10,947 nucleotides of DNA from Temnopleurus reevesii (lineage: Eukaryota > Echinodermata > Echinoidea > Temnopleuroida > Temnopleuridae). The position numbers were made by a program, and so were the translations under genes. Below the pieces are notes generated by a model. That model worked only from the letters and a program-made list of their open reading frames with translations. It was not told the DNA's origin and did no database searches. The DNA is taken from positions 8,117-19,063 of the forward strand of contig BQKZ01001492.1 of the NCBI GenBank assembly GCA_036244855.1. The letters are read 5' to 3'. Positions 1 through 6,085 of the stretch are shown piece after piece; the stretch's first letter is position 1; each line of letters begins with the position of its first letter.

Positions 1-5
1 AAAAA
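1..5 (-). terminator. Pol III oligo-T terminator of the first tRNA-Ala
   Basis: Five A on the plus strand, read as TTTTT on the minus strand, directly follow the discriminator base of the tRNA at 6-78. This is the normal RNA polymerase III stop and suggests the gene can be transcribed as a unit. The run touches the window edge and may be longer. Confidence 0.75.
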
Positions 6-78
6 TGGAGAACCTGGGCATCGATCCCAGTACCTCTCGCATGCTAAGCGAGCGCTCTACCATCTGAGCTAGTTCCCC
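6..78 (-). tRNA. tRNA-Ala(AGC): tRNA-Ala (anticodon AGC), intact copy 1
   Basis: Seen: a 73-nt cloverleaf on the minus strand with a 7-bp acceptor stem, 4-bp D stem (GCTC/GAGC), 5-bp anticodon stem (CTCGC/GCGAG), loop TTAGCAT with U33 and anticodon AGC, and a 5-bp T stem (CTGGG/CCCAG). The acceptor contains a G3:U70 wobble pair, the established main identity element for alanyl-tRNA synthetase, and the discriminator is A73. Internal promoters are readable: box A TAGCTCAGATGG and box B GGATCGATGCC. There is no intron and no encoded CCA, as in eukaryotic nuclear tRNA genes. It belongs to the subfamily with T50:A64 and A6:U67. It is the first of four tRNA or tRNA-like copies (6, 163, 319, 495) spaced 156-176 bp apart with similar flanks. 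Confidence 0.95.
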
Positions 79-155
79 TTTTCATACAATGAATCTCTTT
101 CGAGTGAAGAAAAAGCAAAGGAACAGAATAAAATGTCAAAATTGAATATAAAAAG

Positions 156-162
156 AAAAAAA
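156..162 (-). terminator. Pol III oligo-T run behind the damaged tRNA-Ala
   Basis: Seven A on the plus strand (T7 on the minus strand) directly follow the 3' end of the tRNA copy at 163-235. A terminator is therefore still present although the tRNA body has changes at conserved positions. Confidence 0.6.
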
Positions 163-235
163 TCGAGAACCTGGGCATCGATCCCAGTACCTCTCGCATG
201 CTGAGCGAGTGCTCTACCATTTGAGCTAGTTCCCC
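163..235 (-). pseudogene. Damaged tRNA-Ala(AGC) copy 2, probable pseudogene
   Basis: This is a full-length 73-nt copy of the neighbouring tRNA-Ala genes with anticodon AGC, G3:U70 and all stems recognisable. It carries four changes, three of them at positions normally kept: U33, next to the anticodon and almost universal, is C33; C72 is G72, so the first acceptor pair becomes G1:G72; G15 is A15. Position 26 is A instead of G, which is tolerated in tRNAs. Box B is unchanged and an oligo-T stop follows, so it could still be transcribed. A working alanine tRNA seems unlikely with C33 and an open terminal pair. Its flanks repeat those of copies 1 and 3, so it arose by tandem duplication of a unit of about 157 bp. 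A low-scoring but charged tRNA cannot be excluded. Confidence 0.75.
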
Positions 236-312
236 TTTTCATACAATGAATCTGTCTTGAGTACAGAAAAAGCAAAGGAACAGAATAAAATGTCAAGGTT
301 TGATACAAAAAG

Positions 313-318
313 AAAAAA
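313..318 (-). terminator. Pol III oligo-T terminator of tRNA-Ala copy 3
   Basis: Six A on the plus strand (T6 on the minus strand) directly follow the discriminator base of the tRNA at 319-391. Confidence 0.75.
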
Positions 319-391
319 TGGAGAACCTGGGCATCGATCCCAGTACCTCTCGCATGCTAAGCGAGCGCTCTTCCATCTGAGCTAGTTCCCC
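319..391 (-). tRNA. tRNA-Ala(AGC): tRNA-Ala (anticodon AGC), copy 3
   Basis: A 73-nt minus-strand cloverleaf differing from copy 1 at one base: position 20 in the D loop is A instead of T (plus-strand position 372). Position 20 is variable in tRNAs, so function should be kept. G3:U70, A73, U33, anticodon AGC, box A and box B are all present, and T6 follows immediately. It belongs to the T50:A64 subfamily. The 5' leader (a conserved short AT-rich stretch before GGGGAAC) closely matches the copy at 1908-1980. The two occupy equivalent places in the two blocks 290-1874 and 1876-3461. Confidence 0.93.
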
Positions 392-494
392 TTTTACACA
401 ATAAGTCTGTCTAGAATAAAGAATAACAAAACAAACAGGATGAAATTGTCAAAACTAAATTTACAATGTCAAAATCAAATTTGCAAAGAAAAAT

Positions 495-551
495 TTGAGA
501 ATCTGGGCTTTGATCCCAATACCTCTCGCATACTTAGCGATTGCCGACCAT
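495..551 (-). pseudogene. Truncated tRNA-Ala 3' half (degenerate)
   Basis: The 3' half of a tRNA-Ala is recognisable on the minus strand: 3' acceptor strand, T arm with altered loop (box B core GATCAAAGC instead of GATCGATGC), variable loop and part of the anticodon arm. The anticodon region has mutated so that U33 is lost and the triplet at the anticodon site reads AGT. The D arm and the 5' acceptor strand cannot be aligned beyond about 551. The same T-loop changes occur in the fragment at 2084-2127, so both descend from one already damaged copy. It cannot give a functional tRNA. Confidence 0.8.
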
Positions 552-626
552 AGTATTCTTCCCATTCCAATGATTTGCCGGTGTAAATGCGAAAATCACA
601 CAACTGAAAAGAAACACTTTGTGGAT

Positions 627-833
627 ATTGTCAGCGTTTTTACGAACCGGCCTATAACTACGGTGGCGCTACTTGAACACGTAGAAAACCCGACATAGCG
701 TCAAATACAATGACATACCACTTGAATTCATGTTATTTCAATAGCTTTTATTTCAATTGCTCAATTGAATTGCTACGACTGGTTCGTGCAAACCCTACTA
801 GCTAATGGGCCGGTTCGTAAAAACGGTGACGAT
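627..833. mobile_element. MITE-like insertion with 26-bp terminal inverted repeats
   Basis: Seen: 627-652 and 808-833 are inverted repeats pairing at 24 of 26 positions; the shared core includes CGTTTTTACGAACCGGCC. The element is about 207 bp, has no reading frame of note, and is absent at the equivalent place in the second block (around 2421-2440), where flanking sequences run together. That presence/absence difference supports a mobile origin. A target-site duplication is not clear: GAT occurs at 624-626, but the matching GAT at 831-833 lies inside the right repeat. The superfamily is therefore not assigned. Deletion from the other copy is the alternative, but would not explain the inverted ends. 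Confidence 0.75.
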
Positions 834-841
834 GTTAATTA

Positions 842-1612
842 GCAAAATTGGTACCAAAAACAAATGAAAAAAAAATCATGTGTATCTGTCTCACGGAACT
901 TGTATGTACACAACAAAATATTTATTACGTGTTTTATTGTTGTTTTTTCTAACCAAACCCTTACCATTTTTTGGGGGGGGGGGGTGAGAATTTTTTAAAA
1001 CCAATTTCAATCTAGTGATTAAAGGGTATATGAGGGGAAAATGGACGAATTCTATATCGCCTAAGTGCCCAAAATTAACCAGAACTATCTGTATCCGACA
1101 AAATATGAATTATCATTTAGGGAGTTGAATAAGTAAACGTCTCGTTCTCGATCGACGCACGGAATGTAACTCCGAGTTAGGCTCCGTACGTGGCTTTTTG
1201 AATGCGTATAAATCCTTATCTTTTAAACATGTGTGCCAGTCTTTTTACCATTCTTCTTTTATTTTATCATGAGAAATGTACATTAAAAAATATACATGTA
1301 TTTAAAAAACTACACGCCTTTCTTGAAAAATATGTTTTTATGGCCTCAGGTACACGTTAAAAAATGAAGGCTCAACCATTACTACATTCGGGAAAGAGCT
1401 GTGATCTCCAGTTTTCCAATGGTATATAAATTTAGCATTAGAGATTGCCTATTCTCCCCTGACTTCATTGTTTAATGTTCTGAAAAAATGCGGCCATAAT
1501 GGCACCAACGCAGCTACATGTATACGGCTAATTTTTATTTCAAGTATGTGGTAAGGGAAAATAAGACGTGAAAGAAAGAACGAAATAAAACGGAAGTACA
1601 GAATAAAAAAAT
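842..1612. other. AT-rich spacer without a gene
   Basis: Non-coding DNA between the insert and the next tRNA. It contains a G12 homopolymer (973-984) and many short A and T runs. Long stretches match 2434-3198, with frequent indels that differ between copies, which argues against coding constraint. No RNA gene or promoter was recognised. Confidence 0.7.
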
Positions 1613-1616
1613 AAAA
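1613..1616 (-). terminator. Pol III TTTT terminator of the tRNA at 1626-1698
   Basis: A4 on the plus strand lies 9 nt beyond the tRNA 3' end, and A7 at 1605-1611 gives a back-up stop. Confidence 0.55.
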
Positions 1617-1625
1617 GATCACACT

Positions 1626-1698
1626 TGGAGAACCCGGGCATCGATCCCGGTACCTCTCGCATGCTAAGCGAGCGCTCTACCATCTGAGCTAGCTCCCC
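1626..1698 (-). tRNA. tRNA-Ala(AGC): tRNA-Ala (anticodon AGC), second subfamily
   Basis: A 73-nt minus-strand tRNA with complete cloverleaf, anticodon AGC, U33, G3:U70, A73 and canonical internal boxes. It differs from the copies at 6 and 319 by a paired change in the T stem (C50:G64 in place of T50:A64) and by G6:U67 in place of A6:U67, so pairing is kept throughout. Its flanks are unlike those of the 157-bp-spaced copies but match those of the tRNA at 3212-3284, its counterpart in the second block. This copy looks fully functional. Confidence 0.95.
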
Positions 1699-1874
1699 TT
1701 CGATATTAACGAATCCACAGAATATGTTGTATTCATTTTATCCCGGAGTGCTTAATCAAACTGTACCTGTATGTTTATAAACTATTGTTGCCTTAATATT
1801 GATTATTTCTTGCCTTTTGTGCTCGCCGTGTCAGCGGGTTACCCCCTTTTGTTCCTCCGCACAAAAAGCCGTAC

Positions 1875-1875
1875 N
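1875..1875. other. Single undetermined base at a repeat junction
   Basis: One N separates the end of block A copy 1 from the start of copy 2. The left side breaks at the point that, in the partner copy (3461), enters a long CT microsatellite. The right side restarts at sequence equivalent to position 290. I infer a contig join with an unknown or negative gap rather than a base-call failure. Confidence 0.7.
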
Positions 1876-1902
1876 ATGTCAAAATCTATTTAAAAAAAGA
1901 AC

Positions 1903-1906
1903 AAAA
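1903..1906 (-). terminator. Pol III TTTT terminator of the tRNA at 1908-1980
   Basis: Four A on the plus strand lie one base beyond the tRNA 3' end, giving TTTT on the minus strand. Confidence 0.65.
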
Positions 1907-1907
1907 T

Positions 1908-1980
1908 TGGAGAACCTGGGCATCGATCCCAGTACCTCTCGCATGCTAAGCGAGCGCTCTACCATCTGAGCTAGTTCCCT
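1908..1980 (-). tRNA. tRNA-Ala(AGC): tRNA-Ala (anticodon AGC) with A1:C72 end mismatch
   Basis: A 73-nt minus-strand tRNA of the T50:A64 subfamily with anticodon AGC, U33, G3:U70, A73 and intact A and B boxes. The first base of the mature 5' end is A where all other copies have G (only three C precede the T run on the plus strand), so the terminal pair is A1:C72. It may still fold and be charged, because the alanine identity pair is kept, but 5' processing could be affected. It is the counterpart of the tRNA at 319-391 in the duplicated block, sharing its 5' leader. The undetermined base at 1875 lies only 33 nt away. Confidence 0.85.
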
Positions 1981-2083
1981 TTTCACACAATAAGTCTGTC
2001 TAGAATATGGAATTATAAAATAAATAGGATGAAATGTTCAAAACTAAATTTACAATATCAAAAATAAATTTACAAAGAAAATA

Positions 2084-2127
2084 GTGAGAATCTGGGCTTT
2101 GATCCCAATACCTTTAGCATGCTAAGC
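2084..2127 (-). pseudogene. Truncated tRNA-Ala 3' half, cut by an insertion
   Basis: The 3' acceptor strand, T arm and part of the anticodon arm of a tRNA-Ala are seen on the minus strand. It has the same damaged T loop as the fragment at 495-551. Similarity stops at 2127, where a T8 run and an unrelated 217-bp stretch begin. The matching sequence from the partner block resumes at about 2345, so the fragment appears to be split by a transposon insertion. It is non-functional. Confidence 0.8.
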
Positions 2128-2344
2128 TTTTTTTTGGATGCCTCTGTTTTTCCTCAACATAATTTCAAATGCATCGTGTTTATATATTTGTACCATATGT
2201 CATAATATTTAATATTTGTTATTTTATCTTACTTTATCTTACTTTTATATTTTTTTTTGATATCCATGTAAGTTTTTGTTGAATTGTAATTGTTATGATT
2301 TGAATGAAAAATAAAAAATATCTGAATCTGAAAATCTGAATCTG
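2128..2344 (+). mobile_element. Probable 3' tail of a non-LTR retrotransposon
   Basis: Present in the second copy of block A only. The segment is very AT-rich and ends in an A-rich stretch followed by short repeats of a GAATCT-type hexamer (2321-2344). Short 3' terminal repeats of this kind are typical of several invertebrate non-LTR families (CR1/L2/jockey groups), which often insert as 5'-truncated tails. No coding part remains and no target-site duplication could be defined. The T8 at 2128-2135 could instead be the complement of a poly(A) tail, which would make this a minus-strand SINE. Confidence 0.5.
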
Positions 2345-3198
2345 CTGATCATAGTATTCTTACCATTCCAATGATTTGCCGGTGTAAATGCGAAAATCAC
2401 ACAACTGAAAAGATTACACTTCGTGGATATGAATTCGCAAAATTGGTACCAAAAACAAATGAAAAAAAATTCATGTTCATCTGTCTCACGGAACTTTCAT
2501 GTACACAACAAAATGTTTTCTTACGTGTTTTATTGTTGTTTTTCTAACCAAACCCTTACCATTTTGGGGTGGTTCTTTTTTTTTTGAATTTTTAACCCAA
2601 TTTCAATGTAATGATTAAAGAGAATATGAGGAAAAACGACGATTTTTATATCGCCTAAGTGCCCAAAATTAACCAGAAAAATCTGTTTCCGACATGATAT
2701 GGATTATCATTAAGGGAGTTAGGAACAAATAAACGTCTCGTTCACGATCAATGTATTGAACGTAACTCCGAGTTAGGCTCCGTGGATGGCTTCTTTACTA
2801 ATCTCTTAAACGTGTTTCCTAGTCTTCCTACAATTCTTTTTCTATTCCATCATGAAAAGCCTACATTTTTTTTAGACATTCAATATCTTAATAACTCAAC
2901 GCCTTTGTTAAAAAAAGAAAATATATATATATATTTTTGGTCTCAGGTACCTTATGAAAATGAAAGCTCAACCTGTAATACATTTAGAAAAGAGCTCCGA
3001 TCTCCAGCTATCCAATGGTATATAAAATTATATTCTCCCCTGACTACAGCTGGTGCATAATGTTCCAACAATGCGGCCACAATTGCACCAACGCAACAAA
3101 ATTTATCCTACTTATTTTGTTTATTTTCAGGTATGGGATAATAAAAAGAGAAAATAAGACGTGAAAGAATGAGCAAAATAAAACGAAAATATAGCGGG
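2345..3198. other. AT-rich spacer without a gene, second copy
   Basis: Non-coding counterpart of 842-1612. It contains long A/T runs, a TA dinucleotide stretch (2921-2936) and no recognisable RNA gene or conserved reading frame. Differences from the partner include many small indels. Confidence 0.7.
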
Positions 3199-3202
3199 AA
3201 AA
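3199..3202 (-). terminator. Pol III TTTT terminator of the tRNA at 3212-3284
   Basis: A4 on the plus strand lies 9 nt beyond the tRNA 3' end, the same spacing as for the counterpart at 1626-1698. Confidence 0.55.
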
Positions 3203-3211
3203 TATCACATT

Positions 3212-3284
3212 TGGAGAACCCGGGCATCGATCCCGGTACCTCTCGCATGCTAAGCGAGCGCTCTACCATCTGAGCTAGCTCCCC
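3212..3284 (-). tRNA. tRNA-Ala(AGC): tRNA-Ala (anticodon AGC), second subfamily, copy 2
   Basis: Identical in its 73 nt to the tRNA at 1626-1698: C50:G64, G6:U67, G3:U70, U33, AGC, A73, intact A and B boxes. Identity of the tRNA bodies contrasts with clearly diverged flanks (the 5' leaders starting at 1699 and 3285 differ at many positions). This suggests selection or conversion on the gene. It is the last tRNA in the cluster; downstream lies a CT microsatellite. Confidence 0.95.
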
Positions 3285-3459
3285 ATTGTTTAAAACGGGA
3301 CTACAAAATAATTTGTAATCATTTTATCTCTTAGTGCCTAATCAAATGGTACCTGTACGTTCATAAACTATTGTTGTCTCAATATTGATTATTTCTTGGC
3401 TTTTGTGTTCGCCGTGCCAGCGGGGATAACCCCTTTTGTTCCTACGAACCAAAATCCGC

Positions 3460-3461
<2 letters not shown>

Positions 3462-3504
<43 letters not shown>

Positions 3505-3521
3505 CTCCACCCCCTCCCTCT
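3462..3521. repeat. CT microsatellite and pyrimidine-rich tract
   Basis: About 20 CT units from 3462 to 3501, followed by C-rich pyrimidine sequence and a T run at 3523-3532. Short apparent reading frames here on both strands are by-products of the dinucleotide repeat. The tract lies exactly where the partner copy ends (1874). Confidence 0.95.
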
Positions 3522-3824
3522 CTTTTTTTTTTCCCGATCCATATATCGCCCCCTCTCTTTTTATTCTTCATCTTTGCCCCCTCTTTTTTCGTCACGATTG
3601 TATTTCTTACTTATAAGTAGTCGCATGAGAAAGCTTTTTCTATTTACATGATTATGTAATTTCTTCTCTTTCTTCTCTGTTATGTTACCTGTATATTGTT
3701 TGAATATTTTCTTCATTGAATCACCTCAGCTTACTCACTGACAACATAATGTTTGAAGATCTTTTAAAGATGTAATTTGGTCAAGATCTTGATGAATGTT
3801 GTTTGCTGCTCTTTTCGGAAAATT

Positions 3825-3897
3825 CGGGGGATTGTGGGCCGGGTCTTCGGGTCCGTGTCATGAAGTAAAACGCTCTGTCAACTGAGCTGTGTAGCTG
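3825..3897 (-). mobile_element. Possible tRNA-derived SINE remnant (D-arm-like)
   Basis: On the minus strand, 3871-3889 reads CAGCTCAGTTGACAGAGCG, close to a Pol III box A and D arm. A weak T-arm-like GC-rich stretch follows at about 3838-3856. Anticodon and acceptor stems do not form, so this is not a tRNA gene. The equivalent place in the second copy (about 5385-5420) has lost the D-arm match. A second box-A-like stretch of opposite orientation occurs at about 4086-4103 (and 5616-5633). Confidence 0.3.
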
Positions 3898-4189
3898 CTA
3901 TTGTTGACCGATGGACATAGTGACATCAGACCTTTCGATAACTTCAAGTAGATACTTTGACATTTATTTACTTTGGAGTGCCGTCCTTTTTGAGGGGTAG
4001 ATACGAAAATACGTTTCCACCGTTCACGGATACTGGACTAAAGTCTGATTTATCATAAATACGTCCATCAATCGAAATGAGAGATCAGCTCAGGTGGGAG
4101 CAGACATTACATCCGTTCTGGAATATGCATAAGATATAAACAATAAAAAAAAACATGAAAGAGTGAATAATGTAACATTTGAACAAAAG

Positions 4190-4576
4190 TTGCCCTTGAA
4201 GGAACGTATAGTTTTCAAGATTGTTCTTTTGGTGTTCCATATCATTAATGGAACATCCCCCAGTTACAATAATGATATAATCCACACATACCAACCTACA
4301 CGAACTTTAAGATCATCCTCTAGTACCCTGTTACAGGTTCCGGCTTCCCGAAGATCGTGGGTGGAACGAGCATTTGCTTACTCAGGCCCTACTCTGTGGA
4401 ATGCCCTTCCACAGAGTCTTCCTTCAAGGGCAACCTTAAGACTTATTTATTTAAGAGTGCCTTTTGACTTTCCTTGTTATTTCTTTTCTGTAATGAATTT
4501 GCTCTGAGCGCCTTGAGCACCTAATTAGGGTGGAAAGTGCGCTATATAAGACACATGTATTATTATTATTATTATT
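4190..4576 (+). mobile_element. 5'-truncated CR1/L2-like LINE: ORF2 C-terminus and 3' UTR
   Basis: The frame from 4190 reads LPLKERIVFKIVLL, then NGTSPSY, TRTLRSSS and RAFAYSGPTLWNALP, the pattern typical of the extreme C-terminus of CR1/L2/Rex-type reverse-transcriptase ORFs. After residues SLP a short deletion and frameshift follow. The usual ending NLKTYLFKSAF with a TGA stop (ending 4467) is readable in another frame. The 3' UTR has a small hairpin (AGCGC at 4507, GCGCT at 4539), the motif GCGCTATATAAG and a terminal ATT repeat, again typical of this group. The segment is missing from the equivalent site in the second block, about 5725-5740. It is a dead 5'-truncated insertion. The reverse-transcriptase core is absent. 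Confidence 0.9.
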
Positions 4577-4668
4577 AAAACATGTACAACAATAACCATG
4601 CTCTCAACCGTTCACTTGTAATGAAATCCTCAGTTCATATGAAAATGCACGTCATGCATATTCTGGAA

Positions 4669-4716
4669 CGGTTGGCATCTCTGTGGTAGAACGTTTGAAT
4701 CCCCCGGGTTCCGTGT
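4669..4716 (+). repeat. Box-A/B-like stretch, possible degraded tRNA-SINE
   Basis: The stretch contains TGGCATCTCTGTGGTAGAAC, which resembles a Pol III box A and D arm. TTTGAATCCC and GGGTTCC follow, recalling a compressed T arm. The same stretch occurs at about 5821-5867 in the second copy of the block. Spacing is too short for a tRNA. Assignment to a SINE is tentative. Confidence 0.3.
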
Positions 4717-4819
4717 TGTTTAAACTATTTGTATTATTTCTGTTTATATTATAACATATTTCATGAAATACCCATGATTTATTACACTCCTTTTATTTTT
4801 ACTGTTTTCATGTCCGCAG

Positions 4820-4931
4820 GTCTCCTCTGCCTCCTCAAACATTAGGACAACAAACGGCCATCTTCCATCGTCATTATCATCATATGTGCCTTATACTGAA
4901 TCATCGTCATCGTCATCGTCACCGTCATCAT
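4820..4931 (+). pseudogene. Truncated copy of the mucin-like exon start
   Basis: A polypyrimidine tract and CAG (4817-4819) precede an open frame beginning VSSASSN at 4820. It matches the start of the exon at 5974 with few changes (for example HR to IR and K to N). It stays open for 37 codons and ends at the undetermined base 4932, where the sequence jumps back to the beginning of the block. The rest of the exon, including the membrane span, is missing. Biologically this would be a broken exon duplicate. If the junction is a contig join, it is simply the other allele of the same exon. Confidence 0.7.
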
Positions 4932-4932
4932 N
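4932..4932. other. Single undetermined base at the second repeat junction
   Basis: One N lies inside the truncated exon copy. The left side breaks in a TCA/TCG repeat and corresponds to position 6085; the right side restarts at sequence equivalent to about 3628. The arrangement mirrors that at 1875 and I infer a contig join. Confidence 0.7.
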
Positions 4933-6085
4933 AGAAAGAGTTTTCTATTTTCATGATTATGTAATTCCTTCTCTTCCAAATTGTCATAATTGCATAATCT
5001 GATTGCCAAATTTTGTGACACATGTCGTTATGACCATTGTTTGTATAGTTTTAACAATAGATTTAACAGTAAAAATGTCTTTGCATTATTTTGTGAGATG
5101 GAGCAGACCGTGTGTGACACAAGCATTTGTCATTTTTTAGTCTTGGCTTTTAATGTTCGTCATTGTATATGATTATGGCATTTTATTGATATAGTTGTAG
5201 ACTCAAAGCTGTTGGATGGAAATACAAAGTTGCTAATATTACTTTATTGTTTTAGAATTTTCATCAATTTGAGTCATAACCTCTTTAATGTTTGAAGAGC
5301 TTTTATTAAGATGTAATTTAGTCAGGATTTTGATGAATGTTGTTTGCTGCCCTTTTCATAAACATAACGGGGAATTGTTGGATCTTTAGGATCGCCATGA
5401 TCGCGTCAATCGACTGAGCGTGTAGATGCTATTATTGACCGATGGATGTTATGAAATTATAACTTTCGATAGCATAAAGTAGATATTTGAACTTTTATTT
5501 ACTTAAAAGTGCCACCCCTCTTAAGGGGTAGACAGAAAATGAGTTTCCACCATTCACGGATACTGGATGTGTGTTTGATGTATCATAAATACGTCCATTA
5601 ATCGAAAGGAGAGATCGGCTCAGTTGGGAGCAGACATTCCATCCGTTCTGGAATATGCATAAGATAAAAAAAATTAAAATATAAAAACATGAAAGTGTGA
5701 ATAATGTAACATTTGAACAAATGTTATAGAAAACCTGTACAACAATAACTATGCTCTCAGCCGTTCACTTGTAAAGAAATCCTCAGTTCATATGAAAATG
5801 CACGTCATGCATATTCTGGAACGGTTGGCATCTCTGTGGTAGAACGTTTGAATCCCCGGGTTCCGTGTTGTTTAAATTATTTGTATTATTTTTTTTTTTA
5901 TATTATAACATATTTTATGAAATACCCATGATTTATTACACTCCTTTTATTTTTACTGTTTTCATGTCCGCAGGTCTCCTCTGCCTCCTCAAACCATAGG
6001 ACAACAAAAGGCCATCTTCCATCGTCAGTATCATCATATGTGCCTTATACTGAATCATCGTCATCGACATCGTCACCGTCATCAT
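4933..6085. repeat. Duplicated block B, second copy
   Basis: Partner of 3628-4931 without the LINE insertion. It runs into the complete exon. Between about 4985 and 5215 it holds extra AT-rich sequence absent from the first copy. A 60-codon frame there has no recognisable features. Up to 5970 I see no gene; this is presumably the last intron of the gene whose final exon starts at 5974. Confidence 0.8.
5939..5973 (+). promoter_or_regulatory. 3' splice site with polypyrimidine tract
   Basis: A pyrimidine-rich run (5939-5963) ends in GTCCGCAG just before the open frame, a standard U2-type acceptor. It is conserved exactly at 4785-4819. Candidate branch-point A residues lie upstream in the AT-rich stretch. 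Confidence 0.75.

Larger units (their letters stand above)
290..1874. repeat. Duplicated block A, first copy (tRNA-bearing)
   Basis: This roughly 1.6-kb block aligns collinearly with 1876-3461. Both copies carry, in order, a tRNA-Ala, a truncated tRNA-Ala 3' half, about 0.8 kb of AT-rich non-coding DNA with shared landmarks (for example the stretch around 1165-1190 matching 2762-2787), and a second tRNA-Ala of the C50:G64 subfamily. This copy uniquely contains the insert at 627-833 and a G12 run at 973-984, and lacks the tail at 2128-2344. It stops at the undetermined base 1875. Apart from the tRNAs and the insert I see no gene in it; reading frames are short and not shared with the other copy. 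Confidence 0.85.
1876..3461. repeat. Duplicated block A, second copy
   Basis: Collinear partner of 290-1874. It contains the tRNA at 1908-1980, the truncated tRNA at 2084-2127, a copy-specific LINE-like tail (2128-2344), AT-rich non-coding DNA (2345-3198) and the tRNA at 3212-3284. It lacks the insert found at 627-833. A frame of about 92 codons at 2782-3060 is not kept in the partner, where a stop follows early, so I treat it as chance. The AT dinucleotide run at 2921-2936 is also private to this copy. Confidence 0.85.
3628..4931. repeat. Duplicated block B, first copy
   Basis: Collinear with 4933-6085. It includes AT-rich intronic or intergenic DNA, a LINE insertion (4190-4576) and, at its end, a splice acceptor and the first 112 bases of the exon found complete at 5974. 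Similarity to the partner is uneven: by eye about 20% mismatch over 3740-4130, but only about 3-4% over the last 300 bases. A stretch of roughly 210 bp (about 4985-5215) is present only in the partner. The block stops within a TCA/TCG-repeat part of the exon at the undetermined base 4932. Confidence 0.85.

Noticed and set aside
2782..3060. 92-codon open frame between tRNA genes
   Set aside because: The partner copy of the block has an early stop at the equivalent place and many indels, so there is no coding constraint. The composition reflects AT-rich DNA.
3389..3651. Overlapping frames on both strands across the CT tract
   Set aside because: They are made of Leu-Ser or Arg-Glu repeats produced by the CT/GA dinucleotide and have no independent support.
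3871..3889. An additional tRNA gene on the minus strand
   Set aside because: Only a D-arm-like box A is convincing. Anticodon and acceptor stems do not pair, and the second copy of the block has lost the motif.
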